64,000 bases of DNA from Terracoccus sp. 273MFTsu3.1 (GCF_000383675.1 NZ_KB911820.1:186001-250000), one strand, 5' to 3'; counted from the stretch's first letter, positions 21,868-30,911 are shown. The notes: a model not told the origin generated them from the letters alone. Made by a program: numbers and translations.

Positions 21868-22409
21868 CTGATCCCACCTGCCCCTGAGTCAATTCCGTTG
21901 CACCTGTTGCGATCCCGGCTCTGATCGTCTCGAGCAAGGGCTCGGGACCGCCGGGGTCGGACCTGCGGGGTCCGTCCGTGTCCTGGTGAACGATGCCCTG
22001 TTGTCCACACGTTTGTCCACAGCCTGTGCATGGGGTGGCGAGGATCGTGAGAGTCGAAAACCTACAGCCGCAGGCTCGCCGGTGACAATCGAGTCGTCCA
22101 CAGATCTCCGGCTGGACGGCGTGTCGGCTTGCAATCGCCGTGGGACCTTCGAGGATCGTGGGTTTTGGCCTGCGCGCCCGGAGCGGCTCCGTCGGTTTGA
22201 CCCCCTCTCGACGGCTCCCGTATCGTTGACCGAGCGTGTCTGCGACCTCTTTCGCATGCCCATGGCCCCGAGCCCGGCCCAGCCGGACCCCCTCGGCCCT
22301 CCACGGGCTTGCCGATTGCGGTCGCATCGGCCACCGACAGCCCCACAACGGGAGCCGGGCCGACGTCGTCGTGACGTCGGACGGGCCCCTGCAACCTACG
22401 GAGAACCTC
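21868..22409. promoter_or_regulatory. dnaA-rpmH divergent region with DnaA boxes
   Basis: A 542-bp noncoding region. Two perfect tandem DnaA boxes, TTGTCCACA at 22001-22009 and 22013-22021, lie about 135 bases upstream of dnaA, and an 8/9 match (TCGTCCACA) is at 22094-22102. They probably serve dnaA autoregulation and may be a second origin subregion. The rpmH promoter lies at 22197-22226. I see no gene here. Confidence 0.75.
22197..22226 (+). promoter_or_regulatory. Promoter of the rpmH-rnpA-yidD-yidC unit
   Basis: TTGACC (22197-22202) and TATCGT (22221-22226), separated by 18 bases, form a good housekeeping-type promoter about 180 bases upstream of rpmH on the same strand. The long leader to rpmH has no obvious structure that I could establish. 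Confidence 0.6.
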
Positions 22410-22547
22410 GTGAGCAAGCGCACCTTCCAGCCGAACAACCGTCGCCGCGCCAAGACGCACGGCTTCCGCCTGCGCATGCGCACCCGCGCCGGCCGCGCCA
22501 TCCTCGCCCGCCGCCGCAGCAAGGGCCGCGCCGAGCTCTCGGCCTGA
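22410..22547 (+). CDS. rpmH: 50S ribosomal protein L34
   Basis: A 45-residue, highly basic ribosomal protein. The sequence [20 protein letters not shown] is diagnostic of L34. GTG 22410 is the start, preceded by ACGGAGA. It sits at the head of the rpmH-rnpA-yidD-yidC-jag-rsmG order that is nearly universal beside dnaA. An in-frame extension upstream is not coding. Confidence 0.98.
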   Translation: MSKRTFQPNNRRRAKTHGFRLRMRTRAGRAILARRRSKGRAELSA

Positions 22548-22565
22548 GCAGCCGGAGGCCGCGGC

Positions 22566-22916
22566 GTGCTGCCGGCACGTCACCGACTGCGTGAGCGGGC
22601 GGACTTCACGACGGCAGTACGCGGGCCCGGCGCCAGCAGAGCAGGCGGGCGACTCATCGTCGTGCATGCCAACCGGACCGATGCGCGTGCGGAACTTCCG
22701 CCGCGCGTCGGTTTTGTTGTGTCCAAGGCCGTCGGCAACGCCGTCGTGCGCAACCGCACCAAGCGTCGGCTGCGCGCCAGCATCGCGACCCGGCTGACCG
22801 GCATACCGACTGGCCTCGACCTCGTCGTGCGCGCCAACCCGGCCGCGGCCGAGGCGTCGTGGGACGAGCTCGACCTCGCCGTCGGGCGCCAGCTCGAGAA
22901 GGCGTGCCGGCCATGA
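22566..22916 (+). CDS. rnpA: Ribonuclease P protein component
   Basis: The protein cofactor of RNase P, which trims the 5' leader of pre-tRNAs. It has 116 residues and starts at GTG 22566, 18 bases after rpmH. The RNR motif [17 protein letters not shown] and the N-terminal [13 protein letters not shown] are both typical. Residue Ile in the TGIP segment uses the very rare codon ATA, which creates a GGCATAC motif at about 22803. Its stop overlaps yidD in an ATGA. Confidence 0.96.
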   Translation: MLPARHRLRERADFTTAVRGPGASRAGGRLIVVHANRTDARAELPPRVGFVVSKAVGNAVVRNRTKRRLRASIATRLTGIPTGLDLVVRANPAAAEASWDELDLAVGRQLEKACRP

Positions 22917-23287
22917 GCCCAACGGTCAACCAGGTGCTCGCGGCTCCGTTGGTGCTGGCGGTCCGCTTCTACCAGCGCTTCGTCTCCCCGCTCACCGGCC
23001 CCAGCTGCCGCTTCTACCCCAGCTGCTCCGCGTATGCCGTCACCGCTTTGACCCGGTTCGGCCCGGTTCGTGGGGGTTGGCTCGCGATCCGCAGGCTCGG
23101 TCGCTGCAACCCGTGGAACCCGGGCGGGGTCGACCCCGTTCCCCGGACGTGGGCCACGCGCAACGACGTGCGGCCGGAGGACTTCCGCCCGGCCGGAGCC
23201 ACCGACGGCGAGCACGACCACCAGCACGACGAGCACGCCCCACACGCTGTCCCCCACGCGGTCTCCCGCCGCGAACCCACGACCTGA
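22913..23287 (+). CDS. yidD: Membrane protein insertion efficiency factor YidD
   Basis: A 124-residue small protein. The conserved core is [20 protein letters not shown], then CSAYA and [15 protein letters not shown], the YidD signature with its conserved cysteines. An N-terminal amphipathic or membrane-associated helix precedes it. The last 40 residues are a His/Asp-rich tail ([12 protein letters not shown]), which lengthens the protein beyond the usual 70-90 residues and could bind metal. ATG 22913 overlaps the rnpA stop. YidD assists YidC-dependent insertion (family knowledge), and yidC is the next gene. Confidence 0.94.
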   Translation: MSPTVNQVLAAPLVLAVRFYQRFVSPLTGPSCRFYPSCSAYAVTALTRFGPVRGGWLAIRRLGRCNPWNPGGVDPVPRTWATRNDVRPEDFRPAGATDGEHDHQHDEHAPHAVPHAVSRREPTT

Positions 23288-23381
23288 CCAACCGGCATAT
23301 GGTTGCCGATCAGTGGTGAGTGGCCCAGACACCTCGAGCCCGAGCTGAACCGGCCGGCCCACCAGACCACAGAGGAAACAC

Positions 23382-24374
23382 GTGATCGACTTCTTCAACA
23401 CCCTGCTCTATCCGATCAAGCTCGGTGAAGCCTGGGTCATGTACGGCTGGCACTGGCTCTTCGACAAGATCGGCCTCAACGGTGACCTGGCCGGCTGGGC
23501 CTGGGCCATGTCGATCGTCGGCCTCACGGTCGTCGTCCGCCTCCTGCTCATCCCGCTCTTCGTGCGCCAGATCCACTCCTCCCGCCGGATGCAGCTCATC
23601 CAGCCGGAGATGCAGAAGATCCAGAAGAAGTACAAGGGCAAGCGGGACCCGGAGTCCCAGAAGGCCCAGCAGGCCGAGATCATGGATCTCTACCGGCGCA
23701 CGGGGACCAACCCGTTCAGCAGCTGCCTGCCGATCCTCATCCAGAGCCCCTTCTTCTTCGCGCTCTTCCAGCTGCTCAACAACCTCAAGGCCCAGGCCGA
23801 GGGCGTGCCCGGGCACGACGCGATCGGTCCGATCACCCGCGAGGTGGCGGCCCAGATCGAGAGCTCGACGATCTTCGGGGCCAAGCTGTCGGACTCGTTC
23901 CTGACGCCGGGCGCCAGCCTCAACGTCAAGATCCTCACGGCCGTCCTCATCATCCTCATGTCGGCCACGACGTTCACGACGCAGTACCAGCTGATGCGCA
24001 AGAACATGCCGGCGGCCGCGTTGGACAACCCGTTCGCGAAGCAGCAGAAGGTCCTGCTCTACCTGATGCCGATCTTCTTCGCGATCTCGGGCGTCAACTT
24101 CCCCATCGGTGTCCTGATCTACTGGCTCACGACGAACCTGTGGACCATGGGCCAGCAGTTCTACGTCATCCGCAACATGCCGGCTCCCGGGTCCGAGGCC
24201 GAGCGGGCCCGCCGAGAGCGGATGAAGCGCAAGGGCAAGGACATGCAGGAGCTCACCGTGCCGGGACTCGAGTCGACCGAGACCGTCCCCGACGACGCGC
24301 CCAAGTCGGGCCAGCGCCAGCAGCCGAAGGGCAAGAAGCGCGCCCGCACGCAGCCGACCAAGAATCGCCGCTGA
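23382..24374 (+). CDS. yidC: Membrane protein insertase YidC/Oxa1
   Basis: A 330-residue insertase that places proteins in the membrane, alone or with SecYEG. GTG 23382 follows AGAGGAAACAC. Membrane segments are at about 16-34, 40-62, 112-130, 180-200 and 225-250. The conserved hydrophilic-groove arginine is in the segment VVVRLLLIPLFVRQIHSSR. The cytoplasmic hairpin is KKYKGKRDPESQKAQQ, followed by NPFSSCLPILIQSPFFFALF. The C-terminal 70 residues are strongly basic (KGKKRARTQPTKNRR), suited to ribosome contact. It is the short Gram-positive-type form without the large periplasmic domain. Confidence 0.96.
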   Translation: MIDFFNTLLYPIKLGEAWVMYGWHWLFDKIGLNGDLAGWAWAMSIVGLTVVVRLLLIPLFVRQIHSSRRMQLIQPEMQKIQKKYKGKRDPESQKAQQAEIMDLYRRTGTNPFSSCLPILIQSPFFFALFQLLNNLKAQAEGVPGHDAIGPITREVAAQIESSTIFGAKLSDSFLTPGASLNVKILTAVLIILMSATTFTTQYQLMRKNMPAAALDNPFAKQQKVLLYLMPIFFAISGVNFPIGVLIYWLTTNLWTMGQQFYVIRNMPAPGSEAERARRERMKRKGKDMQELTVPGLESTETVPDDAPKSGQRQQPKGKKRARTQPTKNRR

Positions 24375-24377
24375 GGT

Positions 24378-24441
24378 TCATCCACACACTTGTCCACACT
24401 GCCTTGGGGCCTCTGACCTGCGGAGACGTGAGTTGTCCACA
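24378..24441. promoter_or_regulatory. DnaA-box cluster between yidC and jag
   Basis: In the 98-bp gap there are perfect DnaA boxes at 24390-24398 and 24433-24441 (both TTGTCCACA, same orientation), and TCATCCACA (8/9 to TTATCCACA) at 24378-24386. The gap is otherwise featureless. It could titrate DnaA or couple jag expression to replication. Confidence 0.6.
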
Positions 24442-24472
24442 GATCTTGCCCCGGTGAACGAAGGAGTTTCCA

Positions 24473-25204
24473 ATGAGCGACACCCAGGCCACGGACGTCG
24501 AGACGCCCACGGACGCCACTGCCGAGCCCATCGCCGGTGGGACCAGTGGCGACACCACCGACCAGGTCACCGAGGTCCCCGAGCCCAGCCCGTCGGTCGA
24601 CGCGTCCCAGGGCGACGACACGACGGAGACCGATGCGCCGGCCGAGGCCTCGGATGCGGCTGCTGACTCCGACGAGGCCGCTGCCGAGGACGACGGCAAG
24701 GCTGACAAGGCTGACAAGGGCGACAAGAAGTCCCGGGTCCGGATGCTCGAGCGCGAGGGTGAGGTGGCGGCCGACTTCCTCGAGACCCTCCTCGACATCG
24801 CCGACCTCGACGGGGACATCGACGTCGACGTCGACGGCGACCGTGCTGCGATCGCCATCGTCGACTCCGACGAGGGCCGCGTCCCGCGCCGCCTCGTCGG
24901 GACCGACGGCAAGGTGCTGGAGGCCCTGCAGGAGCTGACCCGACTGGCCGTGCAGGTCGAGACCGGCGAGCGGAGCCGCCTCATGCTCGACATCGCCGGT
25001 CACCGGGCGCAGCGTCGTTCGGCTCTCGTCGAGCTGGCCAAGGTCGCCATCGCCGAGGTGCAGGAGTCGGGGACGAAGCGCACGCTCGAGCCGATGACGG
25101 CCTTCGAGCGCAAGGTCGTGCACGACGAGGTCGCGGCCGCCGGTCTCGTGTCCGAGTCCGAGGGCGTCGACCCGCACCGTCACATCGTCATCCTCCCGGC
25201 CTGA
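24473..25204 (+). CDS. jag: Jag/KhpB RNA-binding protein (KH and R3H domains)
   Basis: A 243-residue protein. Residues 1-85 are an acidic Thr/Asp/Glu-rich leader ending in KADKADKGDKKSRVR. The KH domain spans about 95-175, with RRLVGTDGKVLEALQELT replacing the usual GxxG loop (VGTDG). The R3H domain follows (FERKVVHDEVAAAGLVSESE, with the Arg-x3-His pair RKVVH). Jag/KhpB proteins bind RNA and in Gram-positive bacteria influence cell elongation and division. AAGGAG precedes the ATG. It follows yidC after a DnaA-box gap and precedes a parS site at 25211-25230. Confidence 0.93.
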   Translation: MSDTQATDVETPTDATAEPIAGGTSGDTTDQVTEVPEPSPSVDASQGDDTTETDAPAEASDAAADSDEAAAEDDGKADKADKGDKKSRVRMLEREGEVAADFLETLLDIADLDGDIDVDVDGDRAAIAIVDSDEGRVPRRLVGTDGKVLEALQELTRLAVQVETGERSRLMLDIAGHRAQRRSALVELAKVAIAEVQESGTKRTLEPMTAFERKVVHDEVAAAGLVSESEGVDPHRHIVILPA

Positions 25205-25210
25205 CCACGT

Positions 25211-25230
25211 CCCGTTTCACGTGAAACGGG
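25211..25230. other. parS centromere site 1 (perfect 20-bp palindrome)
   Basis: The 14-bp parS core GTTTCACGTGAAAC lies at 25214-25227, inside a perfect 20-bp palindrome CCCGTTTCACGTGAAACGGG, seven bases after the jag stop and before rsmG. ParB binds such sites to nucleate the partition complex. Confidence 0.93.
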
Positions 25231-25276
25231 TACCGACCGCTGCATCCCAGACGGCATCCACGAGGAGTGAGAGCGC

Positions 25277-26068
25277 GTGACCCACGAGGCTCTCGACCCG
25301 GCGGAGCTGCCGCCGACGCCGGCTGCCGCCTCGGCGGTCTTCGGCGACCGGCTCGCGCTGGCCAAGCACTTCGTGGCGATCCTGGCTGACACCGGGATCA
25401 GCCACGGCCTGATCGGCCCGCGCGAGACACCCCGGCTCTGGGACCGTCACGTGCTCAACTGCGGCGTCGTCCACGAGGCGATCCCCCGCACGCGGGAGAC
25501 GCAGCGGGTCGTCGACGTGGGGTCGGGGGCCGGTCTACCCGGTCTGGCTCTGGCCATCGCGCGACCAGACCTCGAGCTGCACCTCGTCGAGCCGCTCGCG
25601 CGGCGAACCGGGTGGCTGTCGGGCACCGTCGCCCAGCTCGGTCTGACGAATGTCACGGTGCACACGGCGCGGGCCGAGACGATGTGGGACAGGCTGCACG
25701 CCCCGTGGGTCACGGCCCGGGCGGTGTCGCGCATCGTCCAGCTCGCCGAATGGACCCTTCCCCTGCTCGAGGCGGGCGGCAGCCTGCTCGCGCTCAAGGG
25801 GAGCAGTGCCGCCGACGAGCTGGCTGAGAGCCGGACGGCCCTGACGCGTCTCGGCGTCGTCGATGCCGGAGTGCACGAGTACGGCGCCGACCTCCTCGGT
25901 GAGCCCACCATCGTGCTCCAGGTGACGATCGGCGAGGTCGTGGACCGTCGGCGGTTCCGCTCGCGCCAACCCTCCAGTGCCGGATCGGCCCGCCGTCGGG
26001 CCGATCGACCGCGCGGTTCGCGACGCTCCGGCCCGGAAGCGGGCGGGCGTCCGCGCCATCAGCCATGA
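25277..26068 (+). CDS. rsmG: 16S rRNA (guanine-527-N7)-methyltransferase RsmG (GidB)
   Basis: RsmG methylates G527 of 16S rRNA with S-adenosylmethionine; loss gives low-level streptomycin resistance. The 263-residue product has the SAM-binding motif VVDVGSGAGLPGLALAI near residues 75-91 and the RLWDRHVLNC segment typical of the family. The C-terminal 40 residues are a basic, low-complexity extension (RRRADRPRGSRRSG). GTG 25277 is preceded by GGAGTGAGAG. It is 46 bases downstream of parS site 1, and parA follows. Confidence 0.95.
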   Translation: MTHEALDPAELPPTPAAASAVFGDRLALAKHFVAILADTGISHGLIGPRETPRLWDRHVLNCGVVHEAIPRTRETQRVVDVGSGAGLPGLALAIARPDLELHLVEPLARRTGWLSGTVAQLGLTNVTVHTARAETMWDRLHAPWVTARAVSRIVQLAEWTLPLLEAGGSLLALKGSSAADELAESRTALTRLGVVDAGVHEYGADLLGEPTIVLQVTIGEVVDRRRFRSRQPSSAGSARRRADRPRGSRRSGPEAGGRPRHQP

Positions 26069-26147
26069 TCGTGTCCAGACCATTTCGATGGATGACCCAC
26101 GCGGATCTTGCCGCGGGCCGTCCCTCAACCCCGGAGGTGCACTGCCC

Positions 26148-27848
26148 GTGACGATGTCGACCAACCTGGGCTGGCCGAGCGAACCCGAGCCGGGACCGGA
26201 GCACCGACGTCTCGGGTGGCTGGCGCGCATGTTGGGCGTTTCACGTGAAACGAGTGATGAGCAGCAGGCCGAGTCGGGACGAGAGACGACAGGAGAGACG
26301 TCCGGAGAGACGTCGGGCGAGGCGGCGCGGGCCGAGACGGGCGACGTCGTCGAGACCCCGCGTCCGTCGGACCCCTCGTCGCGGACCGATGACGTGGGAG
26401 CGGCGCCCGGTGACAACGTGACCGACGAGTACGCCGTCGACGAGAACACCGGCGACGAGAACACCGGCGACGTCCAGCCCGGACAGGACGGTCCATCGGC
26501 TGACCTGGAGGGTCAACCGGACCCCCAAGTGGAGGACGCCCGAAGCGAGCCCGTGCCCTCGGAGACCGAGGCGCCGGGCGTGCAGCCAGATCCTGTCGAG
26601 CTCGGCCACGACCTTCCGAGCCACGACGAGGCGCCGGCGACGCCCGCGCACCAGATCCCCGACGAGGCCGCCGCCTTCGGCGAGCGTGAGGTGACGGAGC
26701 CGTCTGCAGGGGCGACCCGGAACGACCTGCCGGTCGAGGAGTCGGGGTCCACACCCGCCGAGCTGGAGGTGCCAGAGGGGGAGCCGGGGCAGAACGTGCT
26801 CACCGCCCCTGTGGACAACGCGGTGGACGACTCACCGGGAAACGCCTCTGTTGAACGGGAAATCACGTCGAACGAGGCTGGGGACAACGCTGTGGACGAA
26901 GCCCGACGCGCCTCCGAGCTCAGGGCCGACCACGCGGATCGTGAGGCCCTCGCTGCGGCGATCCCGACCGCCGGTCAGGACACCCCGCTGGCCATGGAGC
27001 TCGCCGAGAACGCGCGTCGCCGCATCCAGCTGACCGGCCGTCCGTTCCCGAAGCCCGTGGGTCCACGGGTGCTCACCGTCGCCAACCAGAAGGGGGGCGT
27101 CGGCAAAACTACGACGACGGTCAACGTCGCGGCCGCGCTCGCGCAGTCGGGGCTCAAGGCGCTCGTCATCGACCTCGACCCCCAGGGCAACGCCAGCACG
27201 GCTCTGGGGATCGACCACCACGCCGAGGTCCCGTCGATCTACGACGTGCTCGTCGAGGGCACCCCGCTGCTCGACGTCGTCCAGCGGTGCACCACGGTGG
27301 AGAACCTCTACTGCGCGCCGGCGACGATCGACCTCGCCGGTGCCGAGATCGAGCTGGTCTCGCTCGTAGCTCGTGAGTCGCGACTCCAGAAGGCCATCAC
27401 GGCCGCGGCCGAGGCCGGGCACGAGTTCGACTACATCCTCATCGACTGCCCGCCCAGCCTGGGCCTGCTCACCGTCAACGCCATGGTCGCAGCCAGCGAG
27501 GTCTTCATCCCCATCCAGTGCGAGTACTACGCCCTCGAGGGACTCTCGCAGCTGCTCAAGAACATCGACCTCGTCAAGCGCCACCTCAACCCGGCGCTGC
27601 ACGTCTCCACGATCCTGCTGACGATGTACGACGGTCGGACGCGCCTGTCGGCACAGGTCGCCGACGAGGTCCGTGAGCACTTCCCCGTAGAGGTGCTGAG
27701 GACGTCTGTTCCCCGTTCGGTCCGGGTGTCGGAGGCGCCGAGCTTCGGCGAGACCGTGATGACCTATGACCCGGCCAGCAGTGGTGCCCTGGCGTACCTC
27801 GAGGCGGCGGGCGAGATCGCCGACCGTGGAGCCGCTGGTCGCACCTGA
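26148..27848 (+). CDS. parA: Chromosome partitioning ATPase ParA (Soj) with a very long N-terminal extension
   Basis: ParA is the nucleoid-binding ATPase that moves ParB-parS complexes. The Walker core (NQKGGVGKTTTTVNVAAAL, near residue 313) and DYILIDCPPSLGLLT are canonical. From GTG 26148 (GGAGG ten bases upstream) the protein has 566 residues, so about 305 precede the ATPase. They are acidic, disordered and Glu/Thr/Pro-rich. Early in them VSRETSDEQ is encoded by a perfect parS at 26238-26251; ParA of M. tuberculosis, as I recall, also begins with a VSRET segment, supporting translation of this region. A start closer to the core (for example ATG near 26995) is possible but lacks a good ribosome site. 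Confidence 0.9.
   Translation: MTMSTNLGWPSEPEPGPEHRRLGWLARMLGVSRETSDEQQAESGRETTGETSGETSGEAARAETGDVVETPRPSDPSSRTDDVGAAPGDNVTDEYAVDENTGDENTGDVQPGQDGPSADLEGQPDPQVEDARSEPVPSETEAPGVQPDPVELGHDLPSHDEAPATPAHQIPDEAAAFGEREVTEPSAGATRNDLPVEESGSTPAELEVPEGEPGQNVLTAPVDNAVDDSPGNASVEREITSNEAGDNAVDEARRASELRADHADREALAAAIPTAGQDTPLAMELAENARRRIQLTGRPFPKPVGPRVLTVANQKGGVGKTTTTVNVAAALAQSGLKALVIDLDPQGNASTALGIDHHAEVPSIYDVLVEGTPLLDVVQRCTTVENLYCAPATIDLAGAEIELVSLVARESRLQKAITAAAEAGHEFDYILIDCPPSLGLLTVNAMVAASEVFIPIQCEYYALEGLSQLLKNIDLVKRHLNPALHVSTILLTMYDGRTRLSAQVADEVREHFPVEVLRTSVPRSVRVSEAPSFGETVMTYDPASSGALAYLEAAGEIADRGAAGRT
26238..26251. other. parS site 2, inside the parA coding region
   Basis: A perfect GTTTCACGTGAAAC, read in frame as V-S-R-E-T in the N-terminal extension of ParA. 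Confidence 0.92.
26810..26899. other. DnaA-box-like cluster inside parA
   Basis: A perfect TGTGGACAA at 26810-26818 is followed by 8/9 matches TGGGGACAA (26879-26887) and TGTGGACGA (26891-26899). They are read as the related segments VDNAVDD and GDNAVDE of the ParA linker, so coding constraint could also explain them. Confidence 0.4.
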
Positions 27849-28351
27849 TCTGACTCGCTATGCGGCCCGAGCGGGGCCGTCACCTTCGGGTGGCGGCCCC
27901 GTTTCACGTGAAACGGTCAGTGCGGCTCGGCCTGACAGACCACTGACGCCCGGAGGCTGCGCACGTCGAGATTCGCCGTTTCACGTGAAACGGGCGACGC
28001 CTCGCCGACGCCTCGTCCGTGCCGACGTTCGTGCCGACTTTCGTGCCAACCCGAACGCCTCGGTAGCGTTTCACGTGAAACGCGACCGAGGCTGCTCAGC
28101 AGCAGGCGCCAGACTTCCAGACGTCCATTCGAGAACACGAGCAGCACCGAGGGGCCCGGCGTAGGCGTGCCCGTTCCACGTGAAACACTGGCGGCCGCCC
28201 AGACGCCGGGGCGCGGTTCACGTGGAACTTCGCCCATGGCGTGTCGACGCGGGGCCGCGACATGAGTCGGGTGCGCGGGCTGGACGGTCGCGTGCACCTA
28301 GACTGACCGACGGACGCGATGGCCGCGTCAGAGATGGTGAGGGGTTGGCGA
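27849..28351. other. parA-parB intergenic region: centromere-like parS cluster
   Basis: A 503-bp noncoding gap. It contains perfect parS cores (GTTTCACGTGAAAC) at 27901-27914, 27978-27991 and 28068-28081, a one-mismatch site GTTCCACGTGAAAC at 28173-28186 and a two-mismatch site GGTTCACGTGGAAC at 28215-28228. Spacings are 77, 90, 105 and 42 bases. The parB promoter must also lie here, but I could not identify it with confidence. It is likely the main ParB loading region, with sites 25214 and 26238 just upstream. Confidence 0.9.
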
Positions 28352-29458
28352 ATGGCGGAGAAGCGTCGAGCACTGGGTCGAGGCCTCGGGGCACTCATCC
28401 CGAGCGCGCCGAGCGGAGGCGCCGGTCGACCCGTGGACGTCTTCTTCACCGAGCAGAAGCAGGCGGAGCCCACCACGGCCGAGGCGTCCGAGGCGCCCTC
28501 CAGCGCCGACAGCCTCGCCGACCTGACGACGCGGGCGACCCCCGACGCCTCGAGCGCGCCGGCGTCCGGCAGCGACGCTGCGGTGTCGGTAGTCGAGACG
28601 ACGAGCAGCGGGCTCGCTGTCGTCCCGGGTGCCGAGTTCGCCGAGCTCGACATCGACTCGATCCGTCCGAATCCCAAGCAGCCACGCACGGTCTTCGACG
28701 AGGACCACATGGGCGAGCTCGTGCACTCCATCCGCGAGATCGGCGTGCTCCAGCCCATCGTCGTGCGGCGCATCCCCACCGACCAGCTCGAGGAGGCCGA
28801 GGGCAAGACCTTCGAGCTCATCATGGGCGAGCGTCGCTGGCGTGCCTCGCAGGCTGCGGACCTGGGCGTCATCCCGGCCATCATCAAGGACACGAGCGAC
28901 GACGACCTCCTGCGCGACGCGCTGCTGGAGAACCTCCACCGCAGCCAGCTCAACCCGCTCGAGGAGGCTGCGGCATACCAGCAGCTGCTCGACGACTTCG
29001 GCTGCTCCCACGAGGAGCTCGCCACGCGCATCGGTCGCTCGCGACCGCAGATCTCCAACACCCTGCGGCTGCTCAAGCTCCCGCCACTCGTCCAGCGACG
29101 CCTGGCGGCGGGGGTGCTGAGCGCCGGACACGCTCGCGCCCTGCTCGGCATGGCGGACGGCGCAGCGATGGAGCGGATGGCCCAGCGGATCGTGGCCGAG
29201 GGCCTGTCCGTGCGCAACGTCGAGGAGCTCGTGGCGCTCGGTGAGGGCAACGACGCGCCCAAGCCTCGCCGTCCGCGTGCAGGAAGCCGCCACCCGCAGC
29301 TCGACGACTTCACGTCGGGGCTCTCTGACCACCTCGAGACCCGGGTCGCGATCGCCCTGGGTCAGCGCAAGGGCAAGATCACCGTCGAGTTCGCCTCGAT
29401 GGAGGACCTGCGCCGCATCCTCGGGCTCATGGGCATGGCGTCCCCGACGCGCGACTGA
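28352..29458 (+). CDS. parB: Chromosome partitioning protein ParB
   Basis: A CTP-dependent clamp that loads on parS and spreads. ATG 28352 follows GAGGGG at a spacing of seven. The 368-residue product opens with the ParA-stimulating box [14 protein letters not shown], then a variable linker of about 80 residues. The CTPase domain follows, with IRPNPKQPR, the [17 protein letters not shown] block and the [12 protein letters not shown] box. The helix-turn-helix is [18 protein letters not shown] and the C-terminal dimerisation domain ends with RRILGLMG. It lies just downstream of the parS cluster and converges on the membrane protein gene. Confidence 0.97.
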   Translation: MAEKRRALGRGLGALIPSAPSGGAGRPVDVFFTEQKQAEPTTAEASEAPSSADSLADLTTRATPDASSAPASGSDAAVSVVETTSSGLAVVPGAEFAELDIDSIRPNPKQPRTVFDEDHMGELVHSIREIGVLQPIVVRRIPTDQLEEAEGKTFELIMGERRWRASQAADLGVIPAIIKDTSDDDLLRDALLENLHRSQLNPLEEAAAYQQLLDDFGCSHEELATRIGRSRPQISNTLRLLKLPPLVQRRLAAGVLSAGHARALLGMADGAAMERMAQRIVAEGLSVRNVEELVALGEGNDAPKPRRPRAGSRHPQLDDFTSGLSDHLETRVAIALGQRKGKITVEFASMEDLRRILGLMGMASPTRD

Positions 29459-29471
29459 CGCGCGCCACCCT

Positions 29472-30911
29472 TCAGAGCCAAGCCGGCGGCCGGGGGATGC
29501 GCACGACGGTGAGACCGTCGACGCGCAGGACATCGGCGCGGGGGTCCTGCTGCACCGCCTCGGCGATCGACGCGCACTCGGTCGGCGCGCACCACCGCGG
29601 GTAGAGGCCCTGTTGGTCGTAGAGCATGGACCGCACCGTGACGGCGGTCATCGTGCCCTGGGCTGTCGCCTTCCAGCGCGGCTCCATCCACATGACGACG
29701 GCGTCGCCGGGGTGCTGAGCCACCAGGGCTGCCGTGTCGCTGACGATGACGTCGTACTGGTCACGCGTCACCCGGTGCTCCCCGAGATCGGCGCGCCAGG
29801 AGACGACGCCGACCACGGCGATGAGCGCCAGAGCCACGAGGCCGGCGATCCGTGAAGGCCGAATTCCTCTGAGCAGCAAAGCCGCCGGCAGACACACCGC
29901 CGGCCACGCCCAGAGCGAAGCCCTGGTGCCGGTGACCACCCCGGAGTAGACGGTGAGCCCCGCCTCGAGTCCCACGACGACGACGACCGCGCCGAGCACG
30001 ATGACGGCCGCGCGGCGCGTCCTGGAGTCGATGAGCGCCCACACGACGCAGATCACGGCGATGACCGCCGCCCATCCGAGAAGGATCATGAGGGAGGCGA
30101 ACTGCGTGCCGTAGCGCCCGAGGTTGGTCGTGAGGTCGTCGAGGCTCTTGAGCGGGTTGGGCCGCCGCCAAGCCGAGATGACCAGGCCGAAGGTGCCGAA
30201 CGCGAGCCAGTTGAAGGCGTAGACCGTCAGGACACCGATGCCGTACGACGCGACGAAGCCGACGGCGCCGACGAGCAGACGGCGCGTGGACTCGCCGAGC
30301 TCCGTGACGACGAACGCGAGGAACACCAGGGCGGCCACCGGCGGGTAGGACAGGATCGACAGGACGACGAAGACCGCCATCCAGAGCACGAGCATCCAGC
30401 GACGTCGGCGGGCCCAGGGGAGCGTCCACACGGCGGTGGCGGCAACGATCATCGAGGCCGAGAGCGTGCCGGGCCAGTAGATGAGGCGGATCCAGATCGC
30501 CGACACGAACACGGCGAAGGTGAGCACGAACGTGGCGAGCCGGGTCGGCGGTGCCAGCACGCGGACGAACCCCCACACGAAGGCGGAGTACGCCACGACG
30601 AAGATCGTGGACGCCACGACGATCGAGGTGCGCTGCCCGATGACGTACCAGTAGACGGTGTTGAGCCAGCGACCCTCGTAGAGGTTCCGGCTGAACTGCG
30701 CGGCCGACCCCGGCTCGTGGCGGCCCAGGGTGAACGGCCAGTCGTCGTGCCGGATGAACGGGTGTGCTATCTGGAGCACCGCGCCGGTCACGAGCAGGGC
30801 GAGGCACAGGGCGCCGAGGACCACCAGCCAGTCCGGCAGCGTGCGTCGGGGCCGCCACGACGGGCTCTCTCCCGTCGCCGGCTCCGCCGTGATGCTGGCG
30901 GTGTTGGTCAT
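29472..30911 (-). CDS. Polytopic membrane protein, possibly a GT-C-type glycosyltransferase
   Basis: A 479-residue protein from ATG 30911. It has about eleven membrane segments through residue 360 and a C-terminal extracytoplasmic domain. After the first segment, the loop HPFIRHDDWPFTLGRHEPGS contains an Asp-Asp motif in the position where GT-C glycosyltransferases (dolichol-phosphate-mannose- or polyprenyl-phosphate-sugar-dependent) keep catalytic acidic residues, followed by LYEGRWLNTVYWY. The C-terminal part (residues 380-479) carries several Cys/Trp residues (YPRWCAPTECASIAEAVQQ). The family is not certain, but GtrII-like and lipid-linked sugar transferases have this layout. It converges on parB. 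Confidence 0.65.
   Translation of the reverse strand: MTNTASITAEPATGESPSWRPRRTLPDWLVVLGALCLALLVTGAVLQIAHPFIRHDDWPFTLGRHEPGSAAQFSRNLYEGRWLNTVYWYVIGQRTSIVVASTIFVVAYSAFVWGFVRVLAPPTRLATFVLTFAVFVSAIWIRLIYWPGTLSASMIVAATAVWTLPWARRRRWMLVLWMAVFVVLSILSYPPVAALVFLAFVVTELGESTRRLLVGAVGFVASYGIGVLTVYAFNWLAFGTFGLVISAWRRPNPLKSLDDLTTNLGRYGTQFASLMILLGWAAVIAVICVVWALIDSRTRRAAVIVLGAVVVVVGLEAGLTVYSGVVTGTRASLWAWPAVCLPAALLLRGIRPSRIAGLVALALIAVVGVVSWRADLGEHRVTRDQYDVIVSDTAALVAQHPGDAVVMWMEPRWKATAQGTMTAVTVRSMLYDQQGLYPRWCAPTECASIAEAVQQDPRADVLRVDGLTVVRIPRPPAWL

Noticed and set aside
22236..22547. Longer rpmH frame of 103 codons
   Set aside because: L34 is a 45-residue protein starting MSKRTFQPN; the upstream codons overlap the promoter and DNA with no protein similarity.
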